From Coriobacteriia bacterium (GTDB taxonomy: Bacteria > Actinomycetota > Coriobacteriia > Coriobacteriales > RUG033): a stretch of DNA of 64,000 nucleotides. Each line of letters starts with the position of its first letter. Position 1 is the stretch's first letter. The notes under the pieces were generated by a model. It was not told where the DNA came from. It saw nothing but the letters and a program-made list of their open reading frames with translations, and did no database searches. The position numbers and the translations under genes are program-made. This document shows, one piece after another, positions 9,601-18,330 of this stretch. The DNA lies in the NCBI GenBank assembly GCA_015655215.1, contig JAATFL010000017.1, positions 57,147 to 121,146 on the forward strand, given 5' to 3'.

Positions 9601-12009
9601 GTGTCCTGTGTCGCCAGCCTGATCGTGGAGCCGATGACACGCGAGCTCTATGCGTTCGTCATCCGACGTGACGTGGATATCCGGAGGCGTTGGGAGCTAT
9701 CCCTCCCGAGCCACGCAAGACGAGATGGCGTCTCCCGTCTGCACGCTCCGGCAGCGGTGGAGACCGTGGTGGCGAGTTTGATTCGAGAGAGGATCCAGAC
9801 CGATGCGCTGTGCTCGCTTGCCCTGGTGAGCGTGGATGGCATGTCGCAGGTTTCCGAGAGTCTTAGCGAGGAGGGCATCGAGCGGGTGCGTTTCTCCGTC
9901 GATCGGCTTTTCCGCATCTTACTGGACCACGAATGCGTGGTCGGGCAACTGAGTGAGGACCGGATCCTCGTCTTTTGGCCTGAGGTGCTATCTGACCGCC
10001 AGGTCAGAGCCAAGCTCGAGGATGCGGTCGAGACGGTGCAAAGGGTGTGCAGAACTTCCAAGATACCGGAGCATGTGACCTTTACCTCGGGTATTGCGAC
10101 GGTGCGGTGCGATCAGGCCGATTATGAAGGCATGTGCACCCGTGCATCCTATGCATGCGACAAACACGGGAATGGCCGTCGGGGCTTGGTCGTGACCTCT
10201 GATGGTCTTACCGAAGACGGCCAGCGGCTGACAGACATGGTAGACGCTCGGGAACTCACGGTGACAGATGAGGAGGAGGCACTGCGTCCTCTGATGCCCG
10301 ATGAAAAGGAAGCTCTCCTCACCTGCATAGTGAAGATGATGTCTGCCGAGAGCTATGAAACCGCGATGATCGGGGTTTTGAAGACCTTGGGCACGCATTA
10401 CGGTGCTGACCGTGTATATCAACTCGCACTTTCAGAAGAGAGCGGCACGCTGAGTGCGACGGGCGAATGGGTAGCCCGTGGCAAGCATACTTTGATGAAG
10501 CAGCTTGCGGGTGTATCGGTCGCCGAGTTCCCCATCCTGGGGGTGGCACTCGAAAGCAAGCAACCCATCCTGTTGCACGGGCCTTCGAAACGGGCCCACG
10601 GCCCTGCGTCTCTCGAGGAGGAATGGCGGTACATCTGCGGACCTGTCATGGAGGAGGAGCGTGTTCTCGGCTTTGTGTGCGTAGAGAACCCGAGAGAGCA
10701 TTATGCCGACACCGCACTTCTCTCGGTGACCATTCCCATCATGCTGCTGGAGCAGAGACGTCGTAACCACGGGGATGATACGGACGGGGCCGATAGCTTG
10801 ACGGGAGCTTTGGACCAGAGGGCATACGACGACGAACTGAACGCACCGGATGCCGACGCGCCCTCGTCCGTAGGGGTGCTCTGCGTGGATATCAACGGAT
10901 TGGACCAGATCAACCGTGAACGTGGGTTCGAATACGGTAACACCCTTCTCATAGTTGCGGCTAGAACGCTCTCACTTGCATTCTCGTGTGGGAAAGTGTT
11001 TCGCGTAACCGGCCATTCGTTCGTCGTCCTGTATCCGGACGTGACGCACGCGGCCTTCCTGGATGCATGCGCTCGGGCTCAATCTGCTCTGGACAAGCAA
11101 AGCCCTCGACGATTCAGCCTTGGATACACATGGGCAGATAGGGATTTTACGATCAGGAGACTTGCCGAGCATGCCAGAAGCATCATGGACCACAACAAAC
11201 AGTCCTGTCATCGAGCGACGAAGAAAGACGGGGCACGACGTGAGTCAAAGTACTTCACTGATTTGAGACTTGCCATATCCGAAGGGCGATATACCGTCTA
11301 CATCCAGCCAAAGACCAAGCTCTCCACGGACGAGGTGGTAGGAGGCGAAGCACTGGTACGGTATCTCGACCCCCTTCGTGGCATCGTCTCGCCATCTGAG
11401 TTCATCGGTAAGATGGAGGAAGAGCATGTGATACGCGAGCTCGACTTCTTCGTCTTGGATCAGACCCTCAGCATCATGCAGGATTGGAGGGAGCACGGCA
11501 TGGAGCCGGTACCCATTTCGGTCAACTTCTCTTACCAGACGTTACTCGATCACTCCGCACTTGCTGCGGCGTTGGCCATACGCAGCAGATACGATATACC
11601 GGCAGAGTACATCGAGATCGAGATCGCCGAAACGCTTGGTATGATGGAGCGCCAAACGATCGCGCATGCGGTCGAGGGCTTTCAGGAGCAGGGCTTTCGG
11701 GTAAGTCTGGACGATTTCGGCTCCGAATACTCAAGCATCATGGTGCTATCGGACATCCTCTTCGATTGGGTGAAGCTGGACAAGAGCATCATCGGCAATT
11801 TCGTTACCAACAAGATCAGCCGCTCCATACTGGAAAGCATGGTCAACATCTGTGGCGTCATGGGAGCGAGGTGCATTGCAGAGGGCGTGGAAACCTCAGA
11901 GCAGGTTGCCGCCTTGAAGGATGCCGGATGCGATTACGCGCAGGGGTATTACTACAACAAGCCCCTTCCTGCCGATGAATTTGGAAAGAGGTACCTCTAC
12001 GCGGGCTAA
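6679..12009 (+). CDS. Multidomain PAS-GGDEF-GAF-EAL cyclic-di-GMP turnover protein
   Basis: 1776 residues, soluble, no membrane segment. Order: PAS-like region (about 55-170), divergent PAS-like sensory region (195-440), intact GGDEF domain (446-610, GGDEF at 522-526), two PAS-like segments (about 625-990), degenerate GGDEF (1016-1170, SEDRI at 1092-1096), GAF-like domain (1205-1360), a second degenerate GGDEF (about 1375-1510, motif replaced by TGHSF), and a C-terminal EAL domain (1530-1776). The EAL domain keeps its catalytic set: EAL 1557-1559, EIAE, DDFG 1678-1681, KLDK, EGVET 1735-1739. It could therefore both make and break cyclic-di-GMP. ATG 6679 lacks a Shine-Dalgarno site; GTG 6772, preceded by GGAGG, is a credible alternative start that would remove 31 residues. 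The first kilobase is AT-richer than its surroundings. Confidence 0.9.
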   Translation: MARLSLFVHGDQAIHLLVPSWEELVPHMEGYVKLGFYPTKRPHGESSTNEAFPLTQPAWRDSSAAFCIVLDAKLSLLAWSDEFLKLLGHESDEGLKRQDNCTMAYLLSVDQFEDVRQAVLEASETGERDVTLDFSVTDTDGEIKSHDCYGRFAYGEGNEPVMVGFIPDPIDKRTMEDCYRFFEEEYHLVCGQSDKYYLVYDFYLQSIFPRFDDLIPPGLLYAISSQPYDMIDSGLIANDDHDAFIVFYKKILSGSPIADTDIRFKGTDGEYHLYHLESNTIFNNDKTPRRALISACIKTDQDAACEKWLSSLAYTDSDFVLYLEANLTQDKIESRRVTWKSHSDDLSIEEFTRLTDVLGQSYAYQEDRQSFQEFMSRERLLALYSSGVCEDTFEFRMVTGDDPLRTHVILHLSQYPFSEDIKACITIIAIERHRRELEQLEQRASMDSLTKALNRTAIEKRITDILQRASDNETSALYMIDLDNFKEINDRLGHQQGDETLIYVVSAIREVFRSSDVIGRLGGDEFMVFMSGKITTELIRKRAMSVVDALQLSVGGAGGLDISASVGVVIVDGGGADFSTLYKLVDNALYVAKRAGKNRCHIVRVGASSLPEAPASPANTIQLQTLLQYMDGGVVLFVIGAKIRLLYASPGVTAPLVRGSIDLSDGGEAIFSRIFPMDSKVLEVAMRESAENDMPVDITFRVLSYEEEIRWFHARAVRIPYDDSEYPVMTAVITDVTKLKEQESTLRESGERTRIAFNQTSQTLWEVDIRERTFTTFNLEGQEADDKQVAYSDIPKSMLDADVPHPASKAVFAQFMNDLLSGKPEDSAVFVVRYFQTSIYGWARASYHTLYGEDGMPLKAIGTFEKMPTIFNEQTRFQQAETLFEALAGHEMDLLIVNLTTDTIKNASANLKHVEGGRYSTLAREYGYAALSDEDALKQRRFMPQALAEAYAAGTTWVEAEYRHRGAAHRSARWVSCVASLIVEPMTRELYAFVIRRDVDIRRRWELSLPSHARRDGVSRLHAPAAVETVVASLIRERIQTDALCSLALVSVDGMSQVSESLSEEGIERVRFSVDRLFRILLDHECVVGQLSEDRILVFWPEVLSDRQVRAKLEDAVETVQRVCRTSKIPEHVTFTSGIATVRCDQADYEGMCTRASYACDKHGNGRRGLVVTSDGLTEDGQRLTDMVDARELTVTDEEEALRPLMPDEKEALLTCIVKMMSAESYETAMIGVLKTLGTHYGADRVYQLALSEESGTLSATGEWVARGKHTLMKQLAGVSVAEFPILGVALESKQPILLHGPSKRAHGPASLEEEWRYICGPVMEEERVLGFVCVENPREHYADTALLSVTIPIMLLEQRRRNHGDDTDGADSLTGALDQRAYDDELNAPDADAPSSVGVLCVDINGLDQINRERGFEYGNTLLIVAARTLSLAFSCGKVFRVTGHSFVVLYPDVTHAAFLDACARAQSALDKQSPRRFSLGYTWADRDFTIRRLAEHARSIMDHNKQSCHRATKKDGARRESKYFTDLRLAISEGRYTVYIQPKTKLSTDEVVGGEALVRYLDPLRGIVSPSEFIGKMEEEHVIRELDFFVLDQTLSIMQDWREHGMEPVPISVNFSYQTLLDHSALAAALAIRSRYDIPAEYIEIEIAETLGMMERQTIAHAVEGFQEQGFRVSLDDFGSEYSSIMVLSDILFDWVKLDKSIIGNFVTNKISRSILESMVNICGVMGARCIAEGVETSEQVAALKDAGCDYAQGYYYNKPLPADEFGKRYLYAG

Positions 12010-12118
12010 ACGACTTCAAGGGGACTCTCGCGACCTCTGTGATGGAACCTGATCGCGAGATCCTCGCAATTGGCATCGTCGCAACCGTAGTGGACCGATG
12101 GAAGGGAAGGCGGGACGT

Positions 12119-12886
12119 ATGGAGCGGATGCCGGTATTGTTCGTGGGGCACGGATCCCCCATGAACGCCATTGAGAGAAACCGGTTCGTCACACAGTGGG
12201 AAGGACTTGCCGCGCGGCTTCCACGGCCTCAAGCCATCCTCTCCGTTTCCGCTCATTGGTTTACGTCGGGTACCAGGGTCATGGACTCCTCGAATCCAAG
12301 GATGATCTATGACATGTATGGTTTTCCCGAGGAGTTGTATCAGGTGGTTTACAAGGCTCCGGGCGCGCCGGACTTTGCCCATGCGACACGGGAACTCATC
12401 GGAGACAAGGTCGCGATAGACGATACCTGGGGGTTTGACCACGGAACCTGGACCGTCCTTCGGAGTATCTATCCAAAGGCGGATATCCCCGTGTTTCAGC
12501 TCAGTGTGGACACCCACGCCTCTGCCTGGGACCATTATCAGATGGGCGCCAAGCTCCGTGTGCTCCGCGAGCAAGGCGTCTTGATCCTGGGGAGCGGGAA
12601 CATCGTCCACAATCTTTCCAGAATTAACTGGGACATGGACGGGGGATATCCTTGGTCGGAGGAGTTTGACAACTACATCAAGGACAACGTGCTCAGCCGA
12701 AATCACGAGAATGTGATTCGTTTCGAGCAGGCTGGTCCATCGTCGGCGCTTTCGTTTACCAGCCTGGATCATTTTGCCCCGCTGCTCTACGTCCTAGGGG
12801 CCTCCGATGAGAGGGACCATGTCTCCGTCTTCAACGATTCCTGCACCCTGGGCTCCCTTTCGATGACAAGTTATCTGCTCGATTAG
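12119..12886 (+). CDS. Class III extradiol dioxygenase / YgiD-like protein
   Basis: 255 residues matching the YgiD (4,5-DOPA extradiol dioxygenase) branch of the LigB-type fold. Putative metal or catalytic histidines are visible in FVGHGSP (H11), SVSAHWF (H46), WGFDHGTW (H107) and SVDTHAS (H132). Homologues open catechol rings with non-haem metal and O2; in an obligate anaerobe the physiological reaction is unclear and may not use oxygen. ATG 12119 is preferred over 12098 because AAGGCGGG precedes it. It stands alone, 110 bases after the cyclic-di-GMP gene. Confidence 0.8.
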   Translation: MERMPVLFVGHGSPMNAIERNRFVTQWEGLAARLPRPQAILSVSAHWFTSGTRVMDSSNPRMIYDMYGFPEELYQVVYKAPGAPDFAHATRELIGDKVAIDDTWGFDHGTWTVLRSIYPKADIPVFQLSVDTHASAWDHYQMGAKLRVLREQGVLILGSGNIVHNLSRINWDMDGGYPWSEEFDNYIKDNVLSRNHENVIRFEQAGPSSALSFTSLDHFAPLLYVLGASDERDHVSVFNDSCTLGSLSMTSYLLD

Positions 12887-13212
12887 TGCCTGGTGCCCCG
12901 GAAATATGGGTGACGCACGCCAAGGGCATGCACCCGATGAACCCTGCGACGAAGTCCCCTGCGAGCGTGAATAGAGATCGGATGGTGCAAGAGAGGAACC
13001 TGTACCTCGACGATGGCTCGGCGATACCGTCCTGTGCTCGTTCACGGTTGGGGACGTGCACATGGAGTTGGACCCTTGGTGATTAGAGTAAAATCTTTGT
13101 TACATGTTTTATACTTGCAACGGCTTGTAACAAGAGGATCTCATAGTTCAGTGCACTCTTCGGATTGCTCGGTGTCTTATTGCACGGTAGCGATAGCCTT
13201 CGAGAGGATTGT
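12887..13212. other. Intergenic region ahead of the phosphate transporter
   Basis: The first 190 bases hold nothing recognised. The rest is AT-rich and contains the inverted repeat and -10 candidate listed next. No gene is supported. Confidence 0.4.
13097..13133 (+). promoter_or_regulatory. Inverted repeat flanking a -10 candidate upstream of PiT gene
   Basis: TTGTTACA (13097-13104) and TGTAACAA (13126-13133) are exact reverse complements 21 bases apart, and a TATACT (13110-13115) lies between them. A regulator bound to both arms would cover the promoter. Control by phosphate is only an inference from the downstream gene. Confidence 0.4.
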
Positions 13213-14268
13213 ATGCTTGACCTGAGTCTTACGACGGTGTTGCCGGAGATCCTGTCAAATCCCGCATTGCTTACCATTATCTTGTTGAGTATCGGCACGC
13301 TTTTCATGAACGGCGCTCATGATGCATCAAACGCCATCGCAACCTGCGTGGCGACACGCTCGATGACTCCAACGCATGCGATCATCATGGCTGCCATCTG
13401 TAACTTCTTTGGTATCCTGCTCTCGACAACCATTTCAAGCGCAGTGGCGGAGACCATCTTCAAGATGGTGAACTTTGGCGGGAACAACTCCATGGCGCTC
13501 ATCGCTCTCGCTGCCGCTATGGTCGCAATCATCATCTGGGGAGCTGGCACCTGGCTCTTCGGTATCCCATCAAGTCAGTCACATGCCCTGGTCGCCGGCA
13601 TCACCGGTGCCGCCATCGCCCTGCAGGGCGGTGTCGCCGGTGTCAATGGCTCCGAGTGGATCAAGGTAATCTGGGGTCTTATCGTAGCTTCCGGCGCAGG
13701 ATTCTTTCTCGGCTGGCTCTTCACGAAACTGCTCGGTGCCGCCTGTGAGAACATCGAGCGCCATAAAGCGGAACGTGTATTCGGAAAACTCCAGGATATA
13801 GCCGCTGCGGTCCTCGCATTTCTCCACGGTGCGCAAGATGGGCAGAAGTTCATGAGCATCTGCGTGCTCGGCATCGTCCTGGCCCTGGGAAGCAGCCCGG
13901 ATACCTTGCCGGACTTCCCCTTGTGGATCCTCATCATGTGCTCGGCATCGATCTGCCTGGGCACGGCCATCGGTGGCAAGAAGATCATCAAGAGCGTGGG
14001 GATGAACATGGTCAAGTTGGAGAAATGGCAAGGTTTCTCCGCCACCACCGCCGCGAGCGTCTGTATCCTCTTCTCAAATCTCACCGGTCTTCCCATCTCC
14101 ACCACCCACACCAAGACGATGGCTATCGTGGGCGTGGGCACTGCCAAGCGGCGTACCGCGGTGAACTGGGGGGCTGCCAAGAACATGGTCTATGCCTGGG
14201 TGCTCACCTTCCCAGGTTGTGGACTGATGGGGTATGTGCTCGCAATGCTGTTCATGGGTTTGGTGTAG
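13213..14268 (+). CDS. PiT-family inorganic phosphate transporter
   Basis: 351 residues, about ten membrane segments. The duplicated PiT signature is visible: N-terminal GAHDASNAIATCVATRSMTP and C-terminal GLPISTTHTKTMAIVGVGTA. Family members import phosphate as a metal complex driven by the ion gradient. ATG 13213 is chosen because AGAGGA lies 4 bases upstream; a longer frame from 13165 adds non-conserved residues. No PhoU-like gene is adjacent. Confidence 0.9.
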   Translation: MLDLSLTTVLPEILSNPALLTIILLSIGTLFMNGAHDASNAIATCVATRSMTPTHAIIMAAICNFFGILLSTTISSAVAETIFKMVNFGGNNSMALIALAAAMVAIIIWGAGTWLFGIPSSQSHALVAGITGAAIALQGGVAGVNGSEWIKVIWGLIVASGAGFFLGWLFTKLLGAACENIERHKAERVFGKLQDIAAAVLAFLHGAQDGQKFMSICVLGIVLALGSSPDTLPDFPLWILIMCSASICLGTAIGGKKIIKSVGMNMVKLEKWQGFSATTAASVCILFSNLTGLPISTTHTKTMAIVGVGTAKRRTAVNWGAAKNMVYAWVLTFPGCGLMGYVLAMLFMGLV

Positions 14269-14382
14269 CCACTACCACCTCCCATCGGCGGGAAGCCCGT
14301 GCAATCCAGGGTGAAACGTCCCTATCTGCCTGCCAACGGGATCAGGCACCCGTCTCCGCCATGACCGAGGGTTCTTGCCGAG

Positions 14383-15684
14383 ATGGCGTCGACATCGGTT
14401 CATTGTGTGGTTAGAGTGAACTTGCAGAGAGAATATTTGGCTAGTGATTCACGAGATGGTGATGTTGTGTTGGTGAAATCCTGCGTTGAAGAAAGAAGGA
14501 CGCAGCCCTCGATTCAAGTACGTCCCCCCACTACGAACATCGATGTACGCGCCAAGGCACTGTCGATCCAAAGCAAGGTCGTCGCCATGAGGCGCGACCT
14601 GCATATGCACCCCGAGGAAAGCACCAAGGAGTTTCGCACCTCGGAAGTGGTCGCAAACGAGTTGAGCAAGATGGGAATCCCATTCACGCGCCTCGACCCG
14701 ACCGGAGTCATCGCAGAGATACAAGGATCAAAACCCGGAAAGACCATCGCGCTGAGGGCAGACATCGATGCCCTCAGCGTTTTCGAAAAGACCGGTCTCG
14801 ATTTCGAATCGCAAAACGAGGGTGTCATGCATGCATGCGGACATGACGCCCACACCGCCATGCTCCTCGGTGCGGCGAAGATCCTGGTCGAGGCACGAGG
14901 GCAACTCAAAGGCACGGTAAGGCTTCTTTTCCAGCCGGCCGAGGAGACGGGCCATGGTTCCCGGTACATGATCGGGAAGGGAGCTCTCGATAACGTCGAC
15001 TTCATCTTTGGCCAGCACATCTTCTCGATGATTCCCGTTGGTGACCTCCTCATCTCGGCAGGTACCGTCATGGCGGCGGCGGACTATTACAAGATAACCA
15101 TCACGGGCAAGAGCTGCCACGCCGCCACGCCTCAGTTAGGGCATGATGCGACGCTCGCAGCTGCTTCGACGGTCATGGACCTGCAGACGATCGTGAGTCG
15201 TGAGATCGACCCCCTTACACCGGTGGTGGTCAACGTGGGCACGGTGACTTCGGGAAGTCGGTTCAACATCTGCTCGGGTGAGGCTGTCCTCGAGGGGACG
15301 GTGAGGCTCTTCGACCGCGAGAGGCATCGCAAGATGCCAGAGGTTCTGAAAAGGATCGCCGGCGAGGCTTGCCGGGCCTTCAGATGCGAGGCCTCGGTTG
15401 ATTACCAGGTGATGCACGACGTCCTGGTAAACGACTCCGAGAAGGTGAGACTGGTCCGTGCTGCCGCGGAGAAGATCATCGGAGCCGGCATGATCAAACC
15501 CTTCAAGCCCACGATGGTTGGGGAGGACTTTGCCGAGTACAGCAGCAGGGTGCCCGGTGCCTTCGTGATTCTCGGTGGAGGCGGCGAGGCCCCTCAGCAT
15601 AGCGATCATTTCATGGTGGACGAGAAGGCCTTCGTCACGGGTGTCTCGCTCTATGCGCAGACGGCCATCGACTACCTCTCGTAA
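14383..15684 (+). CDS. M20-family amidohydrolase (hippurate / N-acyl amino acid type)
   Basis: 433 residues as written, but the start is uncertain: conserved sequence begins only near residue 60 (VVAMRRDLHMHPEES), while the first 50 residues look non-conserved and overlap a promoter-like AT-rich patch. The true start may be a GTG or TTG near 14465-14475. Metal-binding motifs of the M20D family are present: ACGHDAHTAML, QPAEETGHG and the terminal HSDHF. Relatives remove acyl groups from N-acyl amino acids, hippurate or indole-acetyl conjugates. It stands alone, 114 bases after the phosphate transporter. Confidence 0.8.
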   Translation: MASTSVHCVVRVNLQREYLASDSRDGDVVLVKSCVEERRTQPSIQVRPPTTNIDVRAKALSIQSKVVAMRRDLHMHPEESTKEFRTSEVVANELSKMGIPFTRLDPTGVIAEIQGSKPGKTIALRADIDALSVFEKTGLDFESQNEGVMHACGHDAHTAMLLGAAKILVEARGQLKGTVRLLFQPAEETGHGSRYMIGKGALDNVDFIFGQHIFSMIPVGDLLISAGTVMAAADYYKITITGKSCHAATPQLGHDATLAAASTVMDLQTIVSREIDPLTPVVVNVGTVTSGSRFNICSGEAVLEGTVRLFDRERHRKMPEVLKRIAGEACRAFRCEASVDYQVMHDVLVNDSEKVRLVRAAAEKIIGAGMIKPFKPTMVGEDFAEYSSRVPGAFVILGGGGEAPQHSDHFMVDEKAFVTGVSLYAQTAIDYLS

Positions 15685-16017
15685 CGGCAAGATATACCGC
15701 TACCGGCTGTCCGAATAGGATTTGCGGATGCTGGCTGGCCCACTGCCACGCTTGGTCTCGTCCGACGCCACGCTTCTGTGGCATCTTGGATCTGGCACGG
15801 ATCCTCTTCCACCGTCTCCAGTAGACCATGCTGACGCCCTTCGTATCCATCTGTCTATCCCCTTCAACAGAATACACATGTCGGCAAGTCTGATTGAGGC
15901 AACCTTTCAGATTCCACCTCGCGATGGACACCCTTTCTTTCAACTGTGCCCTTGGCGCTACCACCCGTGTCAGGGACTCTCACCCATTCGAAACGTGCGC
16001 ATGCCCGGCGCACCAAA
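15685..16017. other. Intergenic region between convergent genes, nothing recognised
   Basis: Short frames here (for example 15722-16081) show no family and no ribosome site. The region separates the plus-strand amidohydrolase from the minus-strand flavin reductase and its terminator. Confidence 0.4.
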
Positions 16018-16050
16018 AACTCCCGCACCCTCGGTAAGGGCACGGGAGTT
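16018..16050 (-). terminator. Rho-independent terminator of the minus-strand flavin reductase gene
   Basis: On the minus strand, AACTCCCG and CGGGAGTT form an 8-bp outer stem with an inner CCCT/AGGG stem, and the transcript then runs into a short U-rich stretch (TTTTTGG). It lies about 105 bases past the stop codon at 16155. Confidence 0.75.
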
Positions 16051-16154
16051 CGATGGGGGAGCATGCAACCATCTCGGATAAAGGGAATGGACGGCTGTGT
16101 GACGCTGGAGATAACAGGTGGCTCTTTGAGGGAACCTCGTTATCTATGAAATTG

Positions 16155-17945
16155 TTACAGCTGTCCTGCGGCGTTGGTGCCGGCGATCTTGCCATAGGTG
16201 AAGCACATCGAGCAGCTTAGGCCCTTGAGCGAGATGGGGTACTGAACGTTGAAACGCCCGCCCTGAGGAGCACCTGCGACATAGAGGCCAGAAATGATGT
16301 CACCATTTTCGTCGTAGACGTGGCAGTCTGCATCAGAAACCAAGCCACCCAAGCATTGGAGCAGCAGAGCCACGGCACACTTGGCGGCATAATATGGTGG
16401 GTTCTCCAATGCGAACAGGCGCGTCGCCTTCTTTCCGAAATCCGTATCCTTTCCAGCTTTGCAGAGCTCGTTGTAGTGTTCGATGGATGCCTTGGCGGTG
16501 GTGACATCGATGCCATCGAGTTGAGCGAGCAGGCCTTCGATCGTGTCGGACTTGAAGCAGCGGCCGTCACTTATCGCGTCTTCGATGTCCTGAGGGGTAC
16601 GGACGTTGATCTTAAGGCCGGAGGCGGTGTAGCTTGGCAGTGCTTCATCCTGGTAGTAGCATGCGATACCATGAGCTGCGGGGAACCACTGAAGCTGTTC
16701 GGGCCAGCTGCTGTCGAAGAACTGATAGGTCACACGCTGGGGCTGACGCTCGACCTGGTTCTCAAGCTGCTGGCCGGGGATATCCTCGTTCATGAAGCGT
16801 TTGCCGAGCAGGTTCAACCAAAGATATCCGTTGTTGCCGATGACGCCACGACCATCAGCTCCCGCGCCTCCACCCATGTGGTGAATCATCGGCGCATGCC
16901 ACTCCTCGATTGCAGCACCTGCCCAAGCACCCAGCTTCAGGCCATCACCAAGGTTGCAGAAGTTTCCTGATGAATCGACGTTGAGGGCCAGGGTCTTGAC
17001 CCCGTTTTCGATGGTCTCGGGTGCAAAGTACTTCATCATATCCTCGTTGGAGGAATAATCACCCGTTGTCACTACGACGCTCTTCGCGGTAGCTTTGACG
17101 TATTTGCCCGTTGATGCGTTCTTGGCATATACACCGATGCAGGTACCATTCTCCATGATGAGATCGACCACGGGACACGTGTAATGGATATCGGCTCCTG
17201 CGTCGATGGCAACCTGGAGGTTGTCCTTCATGACGGTGGCCAGGCTGCTGAAGCCGACGGAGGTCGGGTAGCAGGGGAGGTCCTCGGTCGTGTAATCATA
17301 ATGCTCGGGCATCGGGTAGAAATACGGATACATATAGTTCGCTTGGCTCTCCGTCGGGATATCCTCATAACTCTCGGAAGCGACATAGAGGCTCTCCGAT
17401 GGCTTGATAAACCAGTCGAGCATCGCACCTGACTCATCAGCCCAACGTTTGATGATTGCGTAGTCAGAGTGGTGGCTACCTTCGCCCATATGCATGTTGA
17501 CGATAGCGAACTCGTCAAGCGTTCCGTCTCCACGACCCCACTTAGCCTGAGTCGTACCACCGAGGACGGCCAGGTCGCTGCCGGTAGAAGTCATCGCCGT
17601 GGACTTCTCGAAGCAAATGACCTTTGCTCCGGCTTCGGCGGCTGCGCGCGCCGCGGCAACGCCGGAGTCACCGAGGCCGCATATGATGACATCGCCCTCA
17701 ACGGTGCTCTCGATATCGGAGTCGCTGATGGTCGGTTCCGCTTCGAGCCAGGGCATCACGCCTGCGCCATCATAGCCAATGGTGGTCTCGCCTGTGCCGG
17801 TATCTGATGTGCTGGAATTCGTGGTGCCATTTGTGCTCTGGGCCGAGCAGCCCGCGAGACCCATCACTGCAGCACCGGCTGCGGCAACACCGGCTCCGGT
17901 GATGAACGAACGACGCGAGATGCTCTTTGTACGATCCTCTGACAT
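16155..17945 (-). CDS. Tat-exported FAD-dependent reductase, putative lipoprotein
   Basis: 596 residues. Twin-arginine signal ISRRSFITGAG (RR at 11-12), hydrophobic core, lipobox LAGC (C33), then a Ser/Thr-rich linker. FAD-binding motif GLGDSG at 90-95; C-terminal GLYVAGAPQGGRFNVQY. In place of the fumarate-reductase HHTMGG motif it has LQCLGG, so the acceptor is likely another compound. Start chosen at 17945 because AGAAGGGGA lies 6 bases upstream; the longer frame to 18029 adds a basic, non-conserved leader. It is divergent from the LuxR gene at 18331, which probably regulates it. Similar in plan but not closely alike to the reductases at 2525 and 21166. Confidence 0.87.
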   Translation of the reverse strand: MSEDRTKSISRRSFITGAGVAAAGAAVMGLAGCSAQSTNGTTNSSTSDTGTGETTIGYDGAGVMPWLEAEPTISDSDIESTVEGDVIICGLGDSGVAAARAAAEAGAKVICFEKSTAMTSTGSDLAVLGGTTQAKWGRGDGTLDEFAIVNMHMGEGSHHSDYAIIKRWADESGAMLDWFIKPSESLYVASESYEDIPTESQANYMYPYFYPMPEHYDYTTEDLPCYPTSVGFSSLATVMKDNLQVAIDAGADIHYTCPVVDLIMENGTCIGVYAKNASTGKYVKATAKSVVVTTGDYSSNEDMMKYFAPETIENGVKTLALNVDSSGNFCNLGDGLKLGAWAGAAIEEWHAPMIHHMGGGAGADGRGVIGNNGYLWLNLLGKRFMNEDIPGQQLENQVERQPQRVTYQFFDSSWPEQLQWFPAAHGIACYYQDEALPSYTASGLKINVRTPQDIEDAISDGRCFKSDTIEGLLAQLDGIDVTTAKASIEHYNELCKAGKDTDFGKKATRLFALENPPYYAAKCAVALLLQCLGGLVSDADCHVYDENGDIISGLYVAGAPQGGRFNVQYPISLKGLSCSMCFTYGKIAGTNAAGQL

Positions 17946-18330
17946 GGTCGATCCCCTTCTCTGCTTAGTTCTCCGTGGTGGTGGCTGGTACCGAAGCCGC
18001 GATGACCGCTCCCTATGTTTACGGGCCATCGTTGAGAGGTTCTCGATACCAGTCGATGACCTATTGAAGGTACGAGAAAGTAAGTCTTCGGGAATCGTCT
18101 TAAAGTGCCGAGGATGGGCATCCGTATCGACTAAAAGGGTCTATTTTCTGTGAAATTTGTATTGAATGCATGATAATCGGTTCTCGTCATATGGTTAATG
18201 GGCATGAAACTCACCTACTTGTCGTTTGCTGCCACGGAAGACCTTGCACATGCACAATCCACAGAGGTTTCGTTAGAATGTTCAGGAGAGTTTGGAAAAG
18301 GGTATACTGCTGACCAGGAAGAGGTCTCGG
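17946..18330. other. Divergent promoter region between flavin reductase and LuxR genes
   Basis: The middle (about 18110-18200) is AT-rich and presumably carries both promoters. No long inverted repeat like that of the third reductase/LuxR pair was found. No gene is supported. Confidence 0.45.
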
